The position numbers and the translations under genes are program-made. DNA of 27,597 nucleotides, from contig CAUEYX010000039.1 in the NCBI GenBank assembly GCA_959022495.1, positions 1-27,597 on the forward strand. Reading direction: 5' to 3'. Origin of the DNA: an uncultured Lachnospiraceae bacterium. Lineage in GTDB: Bacteria; Bacillota; Clostridia; Lachnospirales; Lachnospiraceae. This document shows positions 1 through 7,799 of this stretch, piece by piece (position 1 is the first letter of the stretch; every line of letters begins with the position of its first letter). The notes under the pieces are model-generated. The model had not been told where the DNA came from. It made no database searches and saw only the letters and a program-made list of their open reading frames with translations.

Positions 1-198
1 GATTGTTTGAAGCGAAGCTGAGTTGCTCTCTGCCAATTTCTGTTTTTAGCATGTTGCCGGATTTCGTTATTTTTCTTGTTCCATGGAGCGGAGCCGAAGC
101 CACCCGCACACCCGCGCAGAATACGGTTTCAAAAATCCGCTCCGAAGTTTCCGTCCGATTTGCCGCTGACCACACGAGTCTCCCCGGCAAATCCAGAT
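1..198. other. Non-coding flank downstream of the symporter gene
   Basis: No convincing gene is seen here. A plus-strand frame is open from base 3 to 227, but it overlaps the 3' end of the symporter, has no Shine-Dalgarno sequence that I can see, and reads as low-quality protein. The region holds two inverted repeats: GGAGCGGA (85-92) with TCCGCTCC (136-143), and a 9-base pair listed separately. The left edge of the window cuts this intergenic region, so a gene just outside cannot be excluded. Confidence 0.4.
157..193 (-). terminator. Hairpin downstream of the symporter gene (weak terminator candidate)
   Basis: GATTTGCCG (157-165) is the perfect reverse complement of CGGCAAATC (185-193), with a 19-base loop. 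It starts about six bases past the symporter stop codon on the minus strand. No T-run follows the stem on that strand, so it is not a classical intrinsic terminator. It could instead be a 3' stabilising hairpin. Confidence 0.35.
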
Positions 199-1602
199 TT
201 AATTCCAGAAGTCTGTTTTATCTTTGAGCTGGATATCCCGAGCCTTAAATACGGGATCTTTTCCTTCTTTTTTCTGTTTCATATAATCGTGCATTGCCAG
301 AATCGCTGGTCTTCCGAGGATGAGGATGACCGGCAGATTGATGAGCGCCATCAATCCCATCAGCACATCTGCTGTATTCCAGACCAGGCCGAATTCCATT
401 GTCGCTCCGACAAGCACGATGAGGGCGGCAATGATGCGGAATACATGAATCAGGAGCCTGTCCGGCTTCCTTCCGCAGAGGAATTTCAGCCCCATTTCCG
501 CGTAGTAGAAGTTACCGATCAGTGTTGTAAAGGCAAAGAGGCAGAGCGCGATGGTGATAAAGACTGTTCCAAATCCGCCCAGAGAATTGGATGCGGCCGC
601 CTGCACCCACGGCATTCCCGCGAGTTCGGATGTGGGCTCCACGCCGGAGCACAGAAGCATGAAAGCAGTAGCGGAACAGATCAGGATGGTATCGATGAAG
701 ACAGAAAGCATCTGTACCAGCCCCTGTTTGACCGGATGGGACACCGCCGCGCTTGCGGCTGCGTTGGGAGCGGAACCGACGCCGGCTTCATTGGAGAACA
801 GTCCGCGCTTGATTCCGTGCATGACACAGGAGCCGGTAAAGCCGCCGAAAACCGCGCGGAGGTCAAAGGCATTTCCGAAAATATCCGCGAACATCTGCGG
901 CACAATCTGATAGTGGGTTACAATAATAAAAAGGGATACAGCAAGGTAGAAGATCCCCATGACAGGAACCAAGACTCCCGTAATCTTTGAGATCTGCCGG
1001 CTTCCTCCGAAGACTGCGGCAGCGAAAACAAGGGCCAGGACCACACCCACAGCTATGGGAGTGATTTTGGGATCAAAGAAGCTGTAAGCCCGGAATGAAT
1101 CCGCGATATTAAAGGAAGCCACAAGGTTGAATCCGCCCATGTAGGTCAGGATGAGGGTGACGGCGAAGAGTACGCCGATCCAGTGCTTCTTAAGCGCGGC
1201 CTGAATATAGTAAGCGGGGCCTCCGTAGGAACTGCCGTCCTCGGCTTTGTGCTTATAGATCTGAGCCAGTGTGCTTTCGATAAATGCGGACGCGCTTCCG
1301 AAAAGCGCGGTCAGCCACATCCAGAATACAGCGCCTGCGCCGCCTAAGCAGATGGCGGTGGAGATCCCGGCGATATTGCCGGTCCCAACCCTGGACGCAG
1401 TGGACACCATGAGTGCCTGGAATGAGGAGAGCCCGTTTTTGTCGCTGCCGGGCTGCGCCACTACGCGCAGGGATTCAATAAACATACGGAATTGAACAAA
1501 CCGGGTGCGTATGGAAAACCAGATTCCCGCGCCCAGCAGAAGAACAATCAGTATGTAAGTGTAAAGAAGGTCGCTGAGTGTGTTGATGATTTCTGCAAAC
1601 AA
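199..1602 (-). CDS. Alanine/glycine:cation symporter, AgcS family
   Basis: This is a polytopic membrane carrier that imports alanine or glycine with Na+ (amino acid carrier protein, AgcS/AlsT type). The family signatures are visible: an ASRVGTGNIAG segment near residue 70 and FSNEAGVGSAPNAAA near residue 265. About ten or more hydrophobic segments span the chain. An ATG frame opens at 1629, but I prefer a TTG start at 1602. A GAGAGG Shine-Dalgarno lies 8 bases before the TTG, and the protein then begins LFAEIINTLSD, close to the usual start of family members. That gives about 467 residues, normal for the family. The gene stands alone, divergent from murE, with its own promoter at 1717-1745. 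Its exact substrate cannot be told from sequence. Confidence 0.93.
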   Translation of the reverse strand: MFAEIINTLSDLLYTYILIVLLLGAGIWFSIRTRFVQFRMFIESLRVVAQPGSDKNGLSSFQALMVSTASRVGTGNIAGISTAICLGGAGAVFWMWLTALFGSASAFIESTLAQIYKHKAEDGSSYGGPAYYIQAALKKHWIGVLFAVTLILTYMGGFNLVASFNIADSFRAYSFFDPKITPIAVGVVLALVFAAAVFGGSRQISKITGVLVPVMGIFYLAVSLFIIVTHYQIVPQMFADIFGNAFDLRAVFGGFTGSCVMHGIKRGLFSNEAGVGSAPNAAASAAVSHPVKQGLVQMLSVFIDTILICSATAFMLLCSGVEPTSELAGMPWVQAAASNSLGGFGTVFITIALCLFAFTTLIGNFYYAEMGLKFLCGRKPDRLLIHVFRIIAALIVLVGATMEFGLVWNTADVLMGLMALINLPVILILGRPAILAMHDYMKQKKEGKDPVFKARDIQLKDKTDFWN

Positions 1603-1623
1603 TGTATTTTCCTCTCTTTCTGC

Positions 1624-1703
1624 CGGCATGCTGCGGACATGCCGTTGATGAAATTATGTTCTCCGGTGTGAGAGTGAAAAGCAGGCCTGATATCGCCGGA
1701 GAA
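1624..1703 (-). promoter_or_regulatory. Hairpin-containing 5' leader of the symporter mRNA
   Basis: The predicted start of transcription near 1710 gives a leader of about 108 bases. It contains two perfect inverted repeats: CCGGAGAA (1696-1703) with TTCTCCGG (1659-1666), and CGGCATG (1638-1644) with CATGCCG (1624-1630, 7-base loop). The second hairpin ends just upstream of the Shine-Dalgarno of the TTG start. I do not recognise a known riboswitch such as the glycine aptamer. The effect on expression is inferred, not shown. Confidence 0.4.
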
Positions 1704-1716
1704 ACACAGACATTTT

Positions 1717-1745
1717 ATTATATAGCATCACTCAGGCTTTGTCCA
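1717..1745 (-). promoter_or_regulatory. Sigma-A-type promoter of the symporter gene
   Basis: On the minus strand TGGACA (1745-1740, 5 of 6 to consensus) is followed after 17 bases by TATAAT (1722-1717). It points toward the symporter gene. Confidence 0.75.
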
Positions 1746-1806
1746 GAATCACGGCCGCTATTCTTTGCATCATCGGGGAGTTTGTGTTATTCTAGTATGT
1801 ACTGTA

Positions 1807-1815
1807 TGATATAAT
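1807..1815 (+). promoter_or_regulatory. Extended -10 promoter of the murE cluster
   Basis: TGATATAAT gives a perfect -10 hexamer (1810-1815) with the extended TGn element. No good -35 is present at 17-18 bases upstream, which fits an extended -10 promoter. The predicted leader before murE is about 40 bases. Confidence 0.6.
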
Positions 1816-1862
1816 AAAATAATAAGAATATTTATCCATAAAAAGATCAGGAGGGCTCCGGC

Positions 1863-3332
1863 ATGAAATTAGATAAACTGTTAGAGCGTTTTGAGTACGA
1901 GACAGTACAGGGAAGCGCGGAAATTGAGGTTACAACACTGGTAAATGATTCGCGGAAGGTGGAAAAGGGCAGCGTTTTCGTGTGCATCAGCGGTGCTGTG
2001 TCCGATGGGCATCAGTTCGCGGCGGACGTGGCAGCTGAGGGGGCGGCGGCCATTGTTGTGGAGAAGGACGTGGAAGTGCCGGAGGAAGTGACTGTGATAA
2101 AGACCGCGGATACCAGGTACGCGCTGGCGCTGATGTCAGCCGCGTACTTCGGCTATCCGGCGGATAAGCTGAAGATTATCGGCATCACAGGGACAAAGGG
2201 CAAGACAACAACAACCTATATGATCCGCTCCATCCTGGAAGGTGTGGGACACAAAGTGGGGCTCATCGGAACGATCGAGGCAATTATCGGAGACAAGAAG
2301 ATTCCGGCCGCCAACACGACTCCCGAATCATTTACCATTCAGCAGTATTTTGCGGAGATGGTGGAGGCTGGTTGTGACAGTGTGGTAATGGAGGTGTCCT
2401 CCCAGGGGCTGATGCTCCACCGGACAGCCGGCATCCCCTTTGAAATCGGCATTTTTACCAATCTGGGCAGGGACCATATCGGGCCCAATGAACATAAAGA
2501 CTTTGAGGATTATAAGAGATGCAAGGCAATGCTCTTTCAACAGTGCAGACTTGGCATAGCCAATGTGGATGACACGTATTTCCAGGATGTTTTCAAGGAC
2601 GCGTCCTGCCGTGTGGAGACGTTCGGTTTTTCCGAAGAGGCGGACTTGCGCGCTGAAAATGTGGAGCTGGTGTCCAGGCCGGGATATCTGGGCGTGGCGT
2701 ACCATGTGACAGGGCTGATGGACTTCGATGTGGAGATTGACATACCGGGTGCATTCAGTGTATACAATTCCCTGACCGCAATCGCGGTGTGCCGTCATTT
2801 CGGCGTACCCGTGGAGAAGATCAGGGAGGCGCTGAAAAAAGCCAAAGTAAAAGGACGCATTGAGATGATCAAGGTGTCCGATGAATTTACCTTGATGATT
2901 GACTACGCCCACAATGCAATGAGCCTGGAGAGCCTGCTGACCACCTTGAAGGAGTATCATCCGAAGCGGCTTGTGTGTCTGTTTGGATGCGGGGGCAACC
3001 GTTCGAGAGAGAGGCGTTACGAGATGGGCGAGGTGTCGGGAAGGCTTGCGGACTTGACAGTGATCACGTCAGATAATCCCAGATATGAGGAACCGCAGGC
3101 TATTATCGATGACATTAAGACCGGGATCGGAAGAACAGACGGAACGTATGTGGAGATCTGCGACCGGAAGGAAGCCATCAAATATGTGATCCAGAATGGA
3201 CAGCCGGGGGATGTGATTGTACTTGCGGGCAAAGGACATGAGGACTATCAGGAGATCAAAGGCGTGAAATATCCCATGGATGAGCGCGTCTTGATCGCGG
3301 AGGTTTTAGAGGAGCTGGAAGAAGGAAAATAA
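1863..3332 (+). CDS. murE: UDP-MurNAc-tripeptide synthetase MurE (meso-DAP type)
   Basis: This cytoplasmic Mur ligase adds the third amino acid to UDP-MurNAc-L-Ala-D-Glu using ATP. At 489 residues it has normal length. The visible motifs are the ATP-binding loop GTKGKTTTT near residue 110, TTPES near 152, the lysine that is carbamylated in the family (KAMLF, near 220), the specificity motif DNPR near 404, and GKGHEDYQ near 455. DNPR is the form found in enzymes that add meso-diaminopimelate rather than lysine. The ATG has an AGGAGGG Shine-Dalgarno 7 bases upstream. Its stop lies 3 bases before priA. An extended -10 promoter at 1807-1815 is the likely start of the cluster's transcription. The DAP specificity is inferred from the motif. 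Confidence 0.95.
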   Translation: MKLDKLLERFEYETVQGSAEIEVTTLVNDSRKVEKGSVFVCISGAVSDGHQFAADVAAEGAAAIVVEKDVEVPEEVTVIKTADTRYALALMSAAYFGYPADKLKIIGITGTKGKTTTTYMIRSILEGVGHKVGLIGTIEAIIGDKKIPAANTTPESFTIQQYFAEMVEAGCDSVVMEVSSQGLMLHRTAGIPFEIGIFTNLGRDHIGPNEHKDFEDYKRCKAMLFQQCRLGIANVDDTYFQDVFKDASCRVETFGFSEEADLRAENVELVSRPGYLGVAYHVTGLMDFDVEIDIPGAFSVYNSLTAIAVCRHFGVPVEKIREALKKAKVKGRIEMIKVSDEFTLMIDYAHNAMSLESLLTTLKEYHPKRLVCLFGCGGNRSRERRYEMGEVSGRLADLTVITSDNPRYEEPQAIIDDIKTGIGRTDGTYVEICDRKEAIKYVIQNGQPGDVIVLAGKGHEDYQEIKGVKYPMDERVLIAEVLEELEEGK

Positions 3333-3335
3333 TCA

Positions 3336-5555
3336 GTGTTTGCGGATGTTATTATCGATATACAGCATGAAAAACTGGATAAGATTTTTCAGTACCGTAT
3401 CCCGGAGGATATGGAGAGTGAACTGGAGCCGGGGATGGAGGTGCTGGTGCCATTTGGCAGAGGGAACCGCCAGATCAAAGGGTATGTGACCGGACTGTCA
3501 GAGACCTGTGATTATGACCTGTCGAAAGTCAAGGAGATCAGCGGGATCTCAAGGAACGGCGTGGAGATTGAGGCAAAGCTGATCGCCCTTGCGGCGTGGA
3601 TGAAGGAGAACTACGGAGGGACGATGATACAGGCTTTGAAGACCGTGCTTCCCATTAAGCAGAAGGAGAATGCCAAAGTAAAGAAACGGCTCCGGCTTCT
3701 TCTGGATCGGGAGACAGGGGAGCGTCAGCTTCACTATTATCTGGAGAAGAAGCAGAAAGCGCGGGCGAGGCTGATGGCCGCTCTGCTTGACGATCCGGTG
3801 CTGGAGTACGAGCTGGTGACGAAAAAGCTCAACATTACGGCTCCGGTAATCCGGGCGCTGGAAGAACAGCGGGTGCTGGCCGTAGAGTCTGAGCAGGTAT
3901 ACCGCAATCCCGTGAAGCCGGGGGAGGCGCAGCCGCATCAAATCGTATATACGGCAGAGCAGAGAGAGGTCATCGAAAGATTCCGGGAAGCGTATGCCGC
4001 CGGGATTCGGCAGACCTGTCTGATCCATGGAGTGACCGGGAGCGGGAAGACGGAAGTGTATATGGAGATGATACGGACCGTGGTGGAGATGGGGAAGCAG
4101 GCCATTGTACTGATCCCGGAGATCGCCCTGACCTATCAGACCGTGATCCGCTTTTACCGAAAGTTTGGCAGCAGGGTGTCGATTATGAATTCCCGGCTCT
4201 CAGCGGGAGAGCGGTATGACCAGATGATGCGTGCGCGCCGGGGAGAGGTGGATGTGATGATCGGACCCCGTTCCGCGCTCTTTACCCCCTTCCCGGACCT
4301 GGGACTGATCGTGATCGATGAAGAGCACGAGCCTGCTTACAAGAGCGAACAGACGCCCCGGTACCACGCCCGGGAAACCGCCATTCAGCGGGCGCGGATG
4401 GAAGGGGCGGGGGTCGTGCTGGGAAGCGCCACTCCGTCTATGGAGGCAATGTACCGGGCGCGAAAGGGAGAATATATGCTCTTCGAGCTGAAGAACCGAT
4501 CCCGGATGCAGCAGCTTGCTGACGTATATACTGTGGATCTGCGGGAAGAATTAAAGAGTGGGAACCGCTCGATTTTAAGCAGGAAATTAACGGAGCTGAT
4601 GGAGGACCGCCTTGCGAAGAAAGAGCAGATCATGCTGTTTTTAAACCGCAGAGGCTATTCGGGATTTCTCTCCTGCCGGGAGTGCGGGCATGTCATAAAG
4701 TGTCCCCACTGCAGTGTGTCGCTCTCCGTCCATCGGGACGGACGCATGCGGTGCCATTACTGCGGATACTCGATTCCCCGGATTACGGAATGCCCGGAGT
4801 GCGGGTCACGGCATATCGGGGAATTCCGCGCGGGGACACAGCAGATTGAGGACCTTGTGAAGACGGCCTTTCCGGAGGCGCGGGTGCTGAGGATGGATAT
4901 GGATACCACACGGCAGAAGGACTCCCATGAGAAAATACTCTCCGCATTTGCCAGCGAAGAGGCGGACATTCTGGTAGGGACCCAGATGATTGTGAAGGGG
5001 CATGATTTCCCCAATGTCACTCTCGTGGGTGTTCTGGCGGCGGATATGTCCCTGTACACGGATGATTACCGCTCCGGTGAGCGGACGTTCCAGCTTCTGA
5101 CCCAGGCCGCGGGGCGTGCCGGCAGGGGCACTCGCCGCGGCGAGGTGGTGATCCAGACATACAGCCCGGACCATTACGCGGTGGCCGCGGCCGCGGCGCA
5201 GGATTATGAAGCATTCTATAAAGAGGAGATCCGATACCGGGAATTGATGGGGTATCCTCCGGCAGAACATCTGCTGGCAGTGTTCGTCTCCTGCGAAGAT
5301 GAGGCGCTTCTGGAAAAGGGGTGCGGTTACTTAAAAGAATACATGCTGAGGGTAAAAGGCAGGTCCGGGGCAGAGGTGATCGGTCCGGCCAGTCCCGGGA
5401 TCGATAAGATCAAGGACGTCTATCGAAGAGTGATTTATGTCAAAGCGGAAAATTACAGGGGACTTGTAGAAATCAAGGACCGGACAGAAAAATATATTGA
5501 GATCAATTCAGGTTTTGATAAAATGAGGATACAGTTTGACTTTAATCCGATGTGA
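3336..5555 (+). CDS. priA: Primosomal protein N' (replication restart helicase PriA)
   Basis: PriA is a 3'-5' superfamily 2 helicase that recognises stalled forks and reloads the replication machinery. At 739 residues it has typical length. In order are the N-terminal DNA-binding part, Walker A GVTGSGKTE near residue 232, DEEH near 328, a zinc-binding segment with four Cys pairs (near 446-490, beginning CRECG and ending CPECGS), and the QAAGRAGR helicase motif near 590. The start is GTG, 3 bases after the murE stop, with a weak GAAGGA Shine-Dalgarno inside the murE end. The close spacing suggests cotranscription and perhaps coupling with murE. Confidence 0.96.
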   Translation: MFADVIIDIQHEKLDKIFQYRIPEDMESELEPGMEVLVPFGRGNRQIKGYVTGLSETCDYDLSKVKEISGISRNGVEIEAKLIALAAWMKENYGGTMIQALKTVLPIKQKENAKVKKRLRLLLDRETGERQLHYYLEKKQKARARLMAALLDDPVLEYELVTKKLNITAPVIRALEEQRVLAVESEQVYRNPVKPGEAQPHQIVYTAEQREVIERFREAYAAGIRQTCLIHGVTGSGKTEVYMEMIRTVVEMGKQAIVLIPEIALTYQTVIRFYRKFGSRVSIMNSRLSAGERYDQMMRARRGEVDVMIGPRSALFTPFPDLGLIVIDEEHEPAYKSEQTPRYHARETAIQRARMEGAGVVLGSATPSMEAMYRARKGEYMLFELKNRSRMQQLADVYTVDLREELKSGNRSILSRKLTELMEDRLAKKEQIMLFLNRRGYSGFLSCRECGHVIKCPHCSVSLSVHRDGRMRCHYCGYSIPRITECPECGSRHIGEFRAGTQQIEDLVKTAFPEARVLRMDMDTTRQKDSHEKILSAFASEEADILVGTQMIVKGHDFPNVTLVGVLAADMSLYTDDYRSGERTFQLLTQAAGRAGRGTRRGEVVIQTYSPDHYAVAAAAAQDYEAFYKEEIRYRELMGYPPAEHLLAVFVSCEDEALLEKGCGYLKEYMLRVKGRSGAEVIGPASPGIDKIKDVYRRVIYVKAENYRGLVEIKDRTEKYIEINSGFDKMRIQFDFNPM

Positions 5556-5583
5556 GGAAGCGGAGAGCATAAAGGAGGAAAAT

Positions 5584-6078
5584 ATGGCAATCAGAGAGGT
5601 AAGAGAAATCGGGGATGACATTCTGACAAAGAAGTGCAAGGATGTACCGAAGATGACCCTGCGGACAAAGATCCTGATCGAGGATATGCTGGAGACGATG
5701 TATGATAAATGCGGTGTGGGGCTTGCGGCGCCCCAGGTGGGAGTGCTGAAGAAAATCGTGGTGATCGATGTAGGGGAAGGCCCCATCGTACTGATTAACC
5801 CGGAGATTATTGAGACGTCCGGGGAGCAGACCGGGGAGGAAGGATGTTTAAGCGTCCCCGGAAAATGGGGGATCGTAACCCGGCCGGAATGCGTGAAAGT
5901 GCGTGCCCTGAATCAGGAGATGGAACCATTTGAGATGGAGGGGGAAGGACTTCTGGCGAGGGCCTTCTGCCATGAGATCGACCATCTCTATGGCCAGCTC
6001 TATGTAGATAAGACGGAGGACGGACTCCATGATGTAACATACGACAATGAGGAACCTGAGGAAGAAACGGAGGAATAA
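5584..6078 (+). CDS. def: Peptide deformylase
   Basis: The enzyme removes the formyl group from the N-terminal methionine of new proteins, using a metal ion. All three family motifs are present: GVGLAAPQ (residues 44-51), EGCLS (about 86-90) and HEIDH (about 130-134). An open frame extends upstream to 5536 inside the end of priA. The ATG at 5584 is preferred because AGGAGG lies just before it and the protein then starts MAIREVREIGDD, as in the family. This gives 164 residues. The C-terminus ends in an acidic tail rich in Glu. The gene lies 5 bases upstream of fmt, the enzyme that adds the formyl group to initiator tRNA, a classic pairing. Confidence 0.96.
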   Translation: MAIREVREIGDDILTKKCKDVPKMTLRTKILIEDMLETMYDKCGVGLAAPQVGVLKKIVVIDVGEGPIVLINPEIIETSGEQTGEEGCLSVPGKWGIVTRPECVKVRALNQEMEPFEMEGEGLLARAFCHEIDHLYGQLYVDKTEDGLHDVTYDNEEPEEETEE

Positions 6079-6083
6079 GCGCC

Positions 6084-7046
6084 ATGCGGATTATATTTAT
6101 GGGAACGCCGGATTTTTCCGTGGGGACGCTGGAGGCGCTGATTGAAGCAGGGCATGACGTATGCCTTGCGGTTACCCAGCCTGACAAGCCAAAGGGAAGA
6201 GGGAAGGAAATGCAGTTCCCGCCGGTGAAGGAAACAGCAATAAAGCACGGGATTCCCGTCTATCAGCCCAGGAGGATACGCCAGGCGGAGTGTGTGGAGG
6301 AGCTTCAGAAATACAACGCGGACGTGATGGTGGTGATCGCCTTCGGGCAGATCCTGCCTAAGTCCATTCTCGAGATGACGCCGTACGGATGTATCAATGT
6401 CCATGCATCCCTGCTTCCCAAATACCGGGGAGCTGCCCCTATCCAATGGGCTATTATCGAGGGGGAGACTGTGACCGGCGTGACCACCATGCAGATGGAT
6501 GAGGGACTGGATACGGGGGATATGATTCTGAAGACAGAGATCCCCATCGCGGAGGATGAGACCGGGGAGAGCCTGCATGATAAACTGGCGGCGGCAGGGG
6601 CAGAGCTCTGTGTGAAGACTCTCAAAGCCCTGGAAGATAAGACGGCGGTCTTTGAAAAGCAGGGGGAGAGCCCCACCGCTTACGCGAAAATGCTGACCAA
6701 AGAGATGGGGAATATTGACTGGACCCGGCCTGCGGCGCAGATTGAGCGTCTGATCCGGGGACTGAACTCCTGGCCCAGCGCCTACACGCACTGGAACGGG
6801 AAGGTGATGAAGATCTGGCGGGCAGTGGTGGAGGAGGAAATGGCAGAACCGGCGGGAGAGCAGACCACGGACGCGGGACAGCCGGGGACCGTGGCAGCGG
6901 TCGGGAAGGACAGCTTTACAGTCCGCGCCGGAGAGGGATGCCTGCGGGTGCTGGAAGTGCAGATCCCGGGGAAAAAGAGGATGGACGCAGGCGCGTTCCT
7001 GAGGGGATATACAATGGAGACGGGCACGCTCCTTACGAGAGAGTAA
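6084..7046 (+). CDS. fmt: Methionyl-tRNA formyltransferase
   Basis: It transfers a formyl group from 10-formyl-tetrahydrofolate to initiator Met-tRNA. The protein has 320 residues. The N-terminal catalytic domain shows INVHASLLPKYRGAAPIQ near residues 105-125, with the conserved Asn and His, and GLDTGD near 145 with the catalytic Asp. The C-terminal tRNA-binding domain follows (about 205-315). The start ATG is 5 bases after the def stop, with the Shine-Dalgarno formed by the last def codons. def and fmt together define the formyl-methionine cycle. Confidence 0.96.
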   Translation: MRIIFMGTPDFSVGTLEALIEAGHDVCLAVTQPDKPKGRGKEMQFPPVKETAIKHGIPVYQPRRIRQAECVEELQKYNADVMVVIAFGQILPKSILEMTPYGCINVHASLLPKYRGAAPIQWAIIEGETVTGVTTMQMDEGLDTGDMILKTEIPIAEDETGESLHDKLAAAGAELCVKTLKALEDKTAVFEKQGESPTAYAKMLTKEMGNIDWTRPAAQIERLIRGLNSWPSAYTHWNGKVMKIWRAVVEEEMAEPAGEQTTDAGQPGTVAAVGKDSFTVRAGEGCLRVLEVQIPGKKRMDAGAFLRGYTMETGTLLTRE

Positions 7047-7094
7047 GCTGCCGGACGGGCAGAGGAGATTCTGTGAGATCGGGAGGTTGTTATC

Positions 7095-7799
7095 ATGCTT
7101 TTCTACTATTATGACTGGACATACATTCTTGTGGTGATTGGGGCCGTGATCTGTATTGCGGCCTCCGGGCGGGTGAACCGTGTATTTGCCCGGTATTCTT
7201 CGGTGCGCAGCCGTTCCGGGCTGACCGGGAGGGAGGCCGCGGAGCTGATCCTGCGCCAGAATGGGATCTATGACGTGCAGGTGATTCATATACCCGGAAA
7301 TCTGACGGATCATTATCATCCGGGGAAGAAGACACTGGGGCTGTCGGATACGGTGTACAATTCCTCGTCCGTGGCGGCTGTCGGTGTGGCGGCCCACGAG
7401 TGCGGGCATGCGGTCCAGCACGCCACAGGATATGCGCCCCTGGGCATCCGCGGCGCGCTGGTGCCGGTGGCGAATCTGGGCTCCATGGCAGCCTGGCCGC
7501 TTATCATTATCGGCTTGTTCCTGAATGGGCAGACAGCGGCGTTTTTCATCAATCTGGGCATCCTTCTCTTCTCTGCCGCGGTTCTCTTCCAGCTGATTAC
7601 ACTCCCGGTAGAGTTTAACGCGTCCAGCAGGGCTGTGAAGGCACTGGAGAATTCAGGAATGATCTATCCGGATGAGGCCGCTTCAGTGAAAAAAGTGCTG
7701 GGCGCGGCGGCGCTTACTTATGTGGCCAGTGCCGCGGCAATGATCCTGCAGCTTCTGCGTCTTATCATTTTGACAGGAGGAAGAAGAAGGAATGACTAA
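7095..7799 (+). CDS. Membrane zinc metallopeptidase, YugP-like
   Basis: This 234-residue protein matches the neutral zinc metallopeptidase family seen as YugP in Bacillus (family Zn_peptidase_2). It has an N-terminal membrane segment, the zinc motif HECGH at about residues 101-105, and further hydrophobic segments near residues 132-175 and 205-225. The EFNASSRA segment after the membrane region is typical of the family. The ATG is preceded by GGGAGG. The gene ends 8 bases inside rsmB. Its substrate is unknown to me. The gene is often found between fmt and rsmB in Clostridia, which suggests regulation with translation genes but does not show function. Confidence 0.85.
   Translation: MLFYYYDWTYILVVIGAVICIAASGRVNRVFARYSSVRSRSGLTGREAAELILRQNGIYDVQVIHIPGNLTDHYHPGKKTLGLSDTVYNSSSVAAVGVAAHECGHAVQHATGYAPLGIRGALVPVANLGSMAAWPLIIIGLFLNGQTAAFFINLGILLFSAAVLFQLITLPVEFNASSRAVKALENSGMIYPDEAASVKKVLGAAALTYVASAAAMILQLLRLIILTGGRRRND

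Noticed and set aside
76..990. A 304-codon plus-strand open frame opposite the symporter
   Set aside because: It is antisense to the clear AgcS gene and has the irregular composition of a shadow frame. It has no usable ribosome-binding site.
2328..2960. A 210-codon minus-strand frame inside murE
   Set aside because: The plus strand has every MurE motif in the same interval. The antisense frame is rich in His and Gln, like other shadows here.
6000..7421. A 473-codon minus-strand open frame opposite fmt and neighbours
   Set aside because: It lies opposite well-supported genes with conserved motifs, is rich in His, Pro and Arg, and has no domain. It is a by-product of the GC-rich codon bias of the plus strand.
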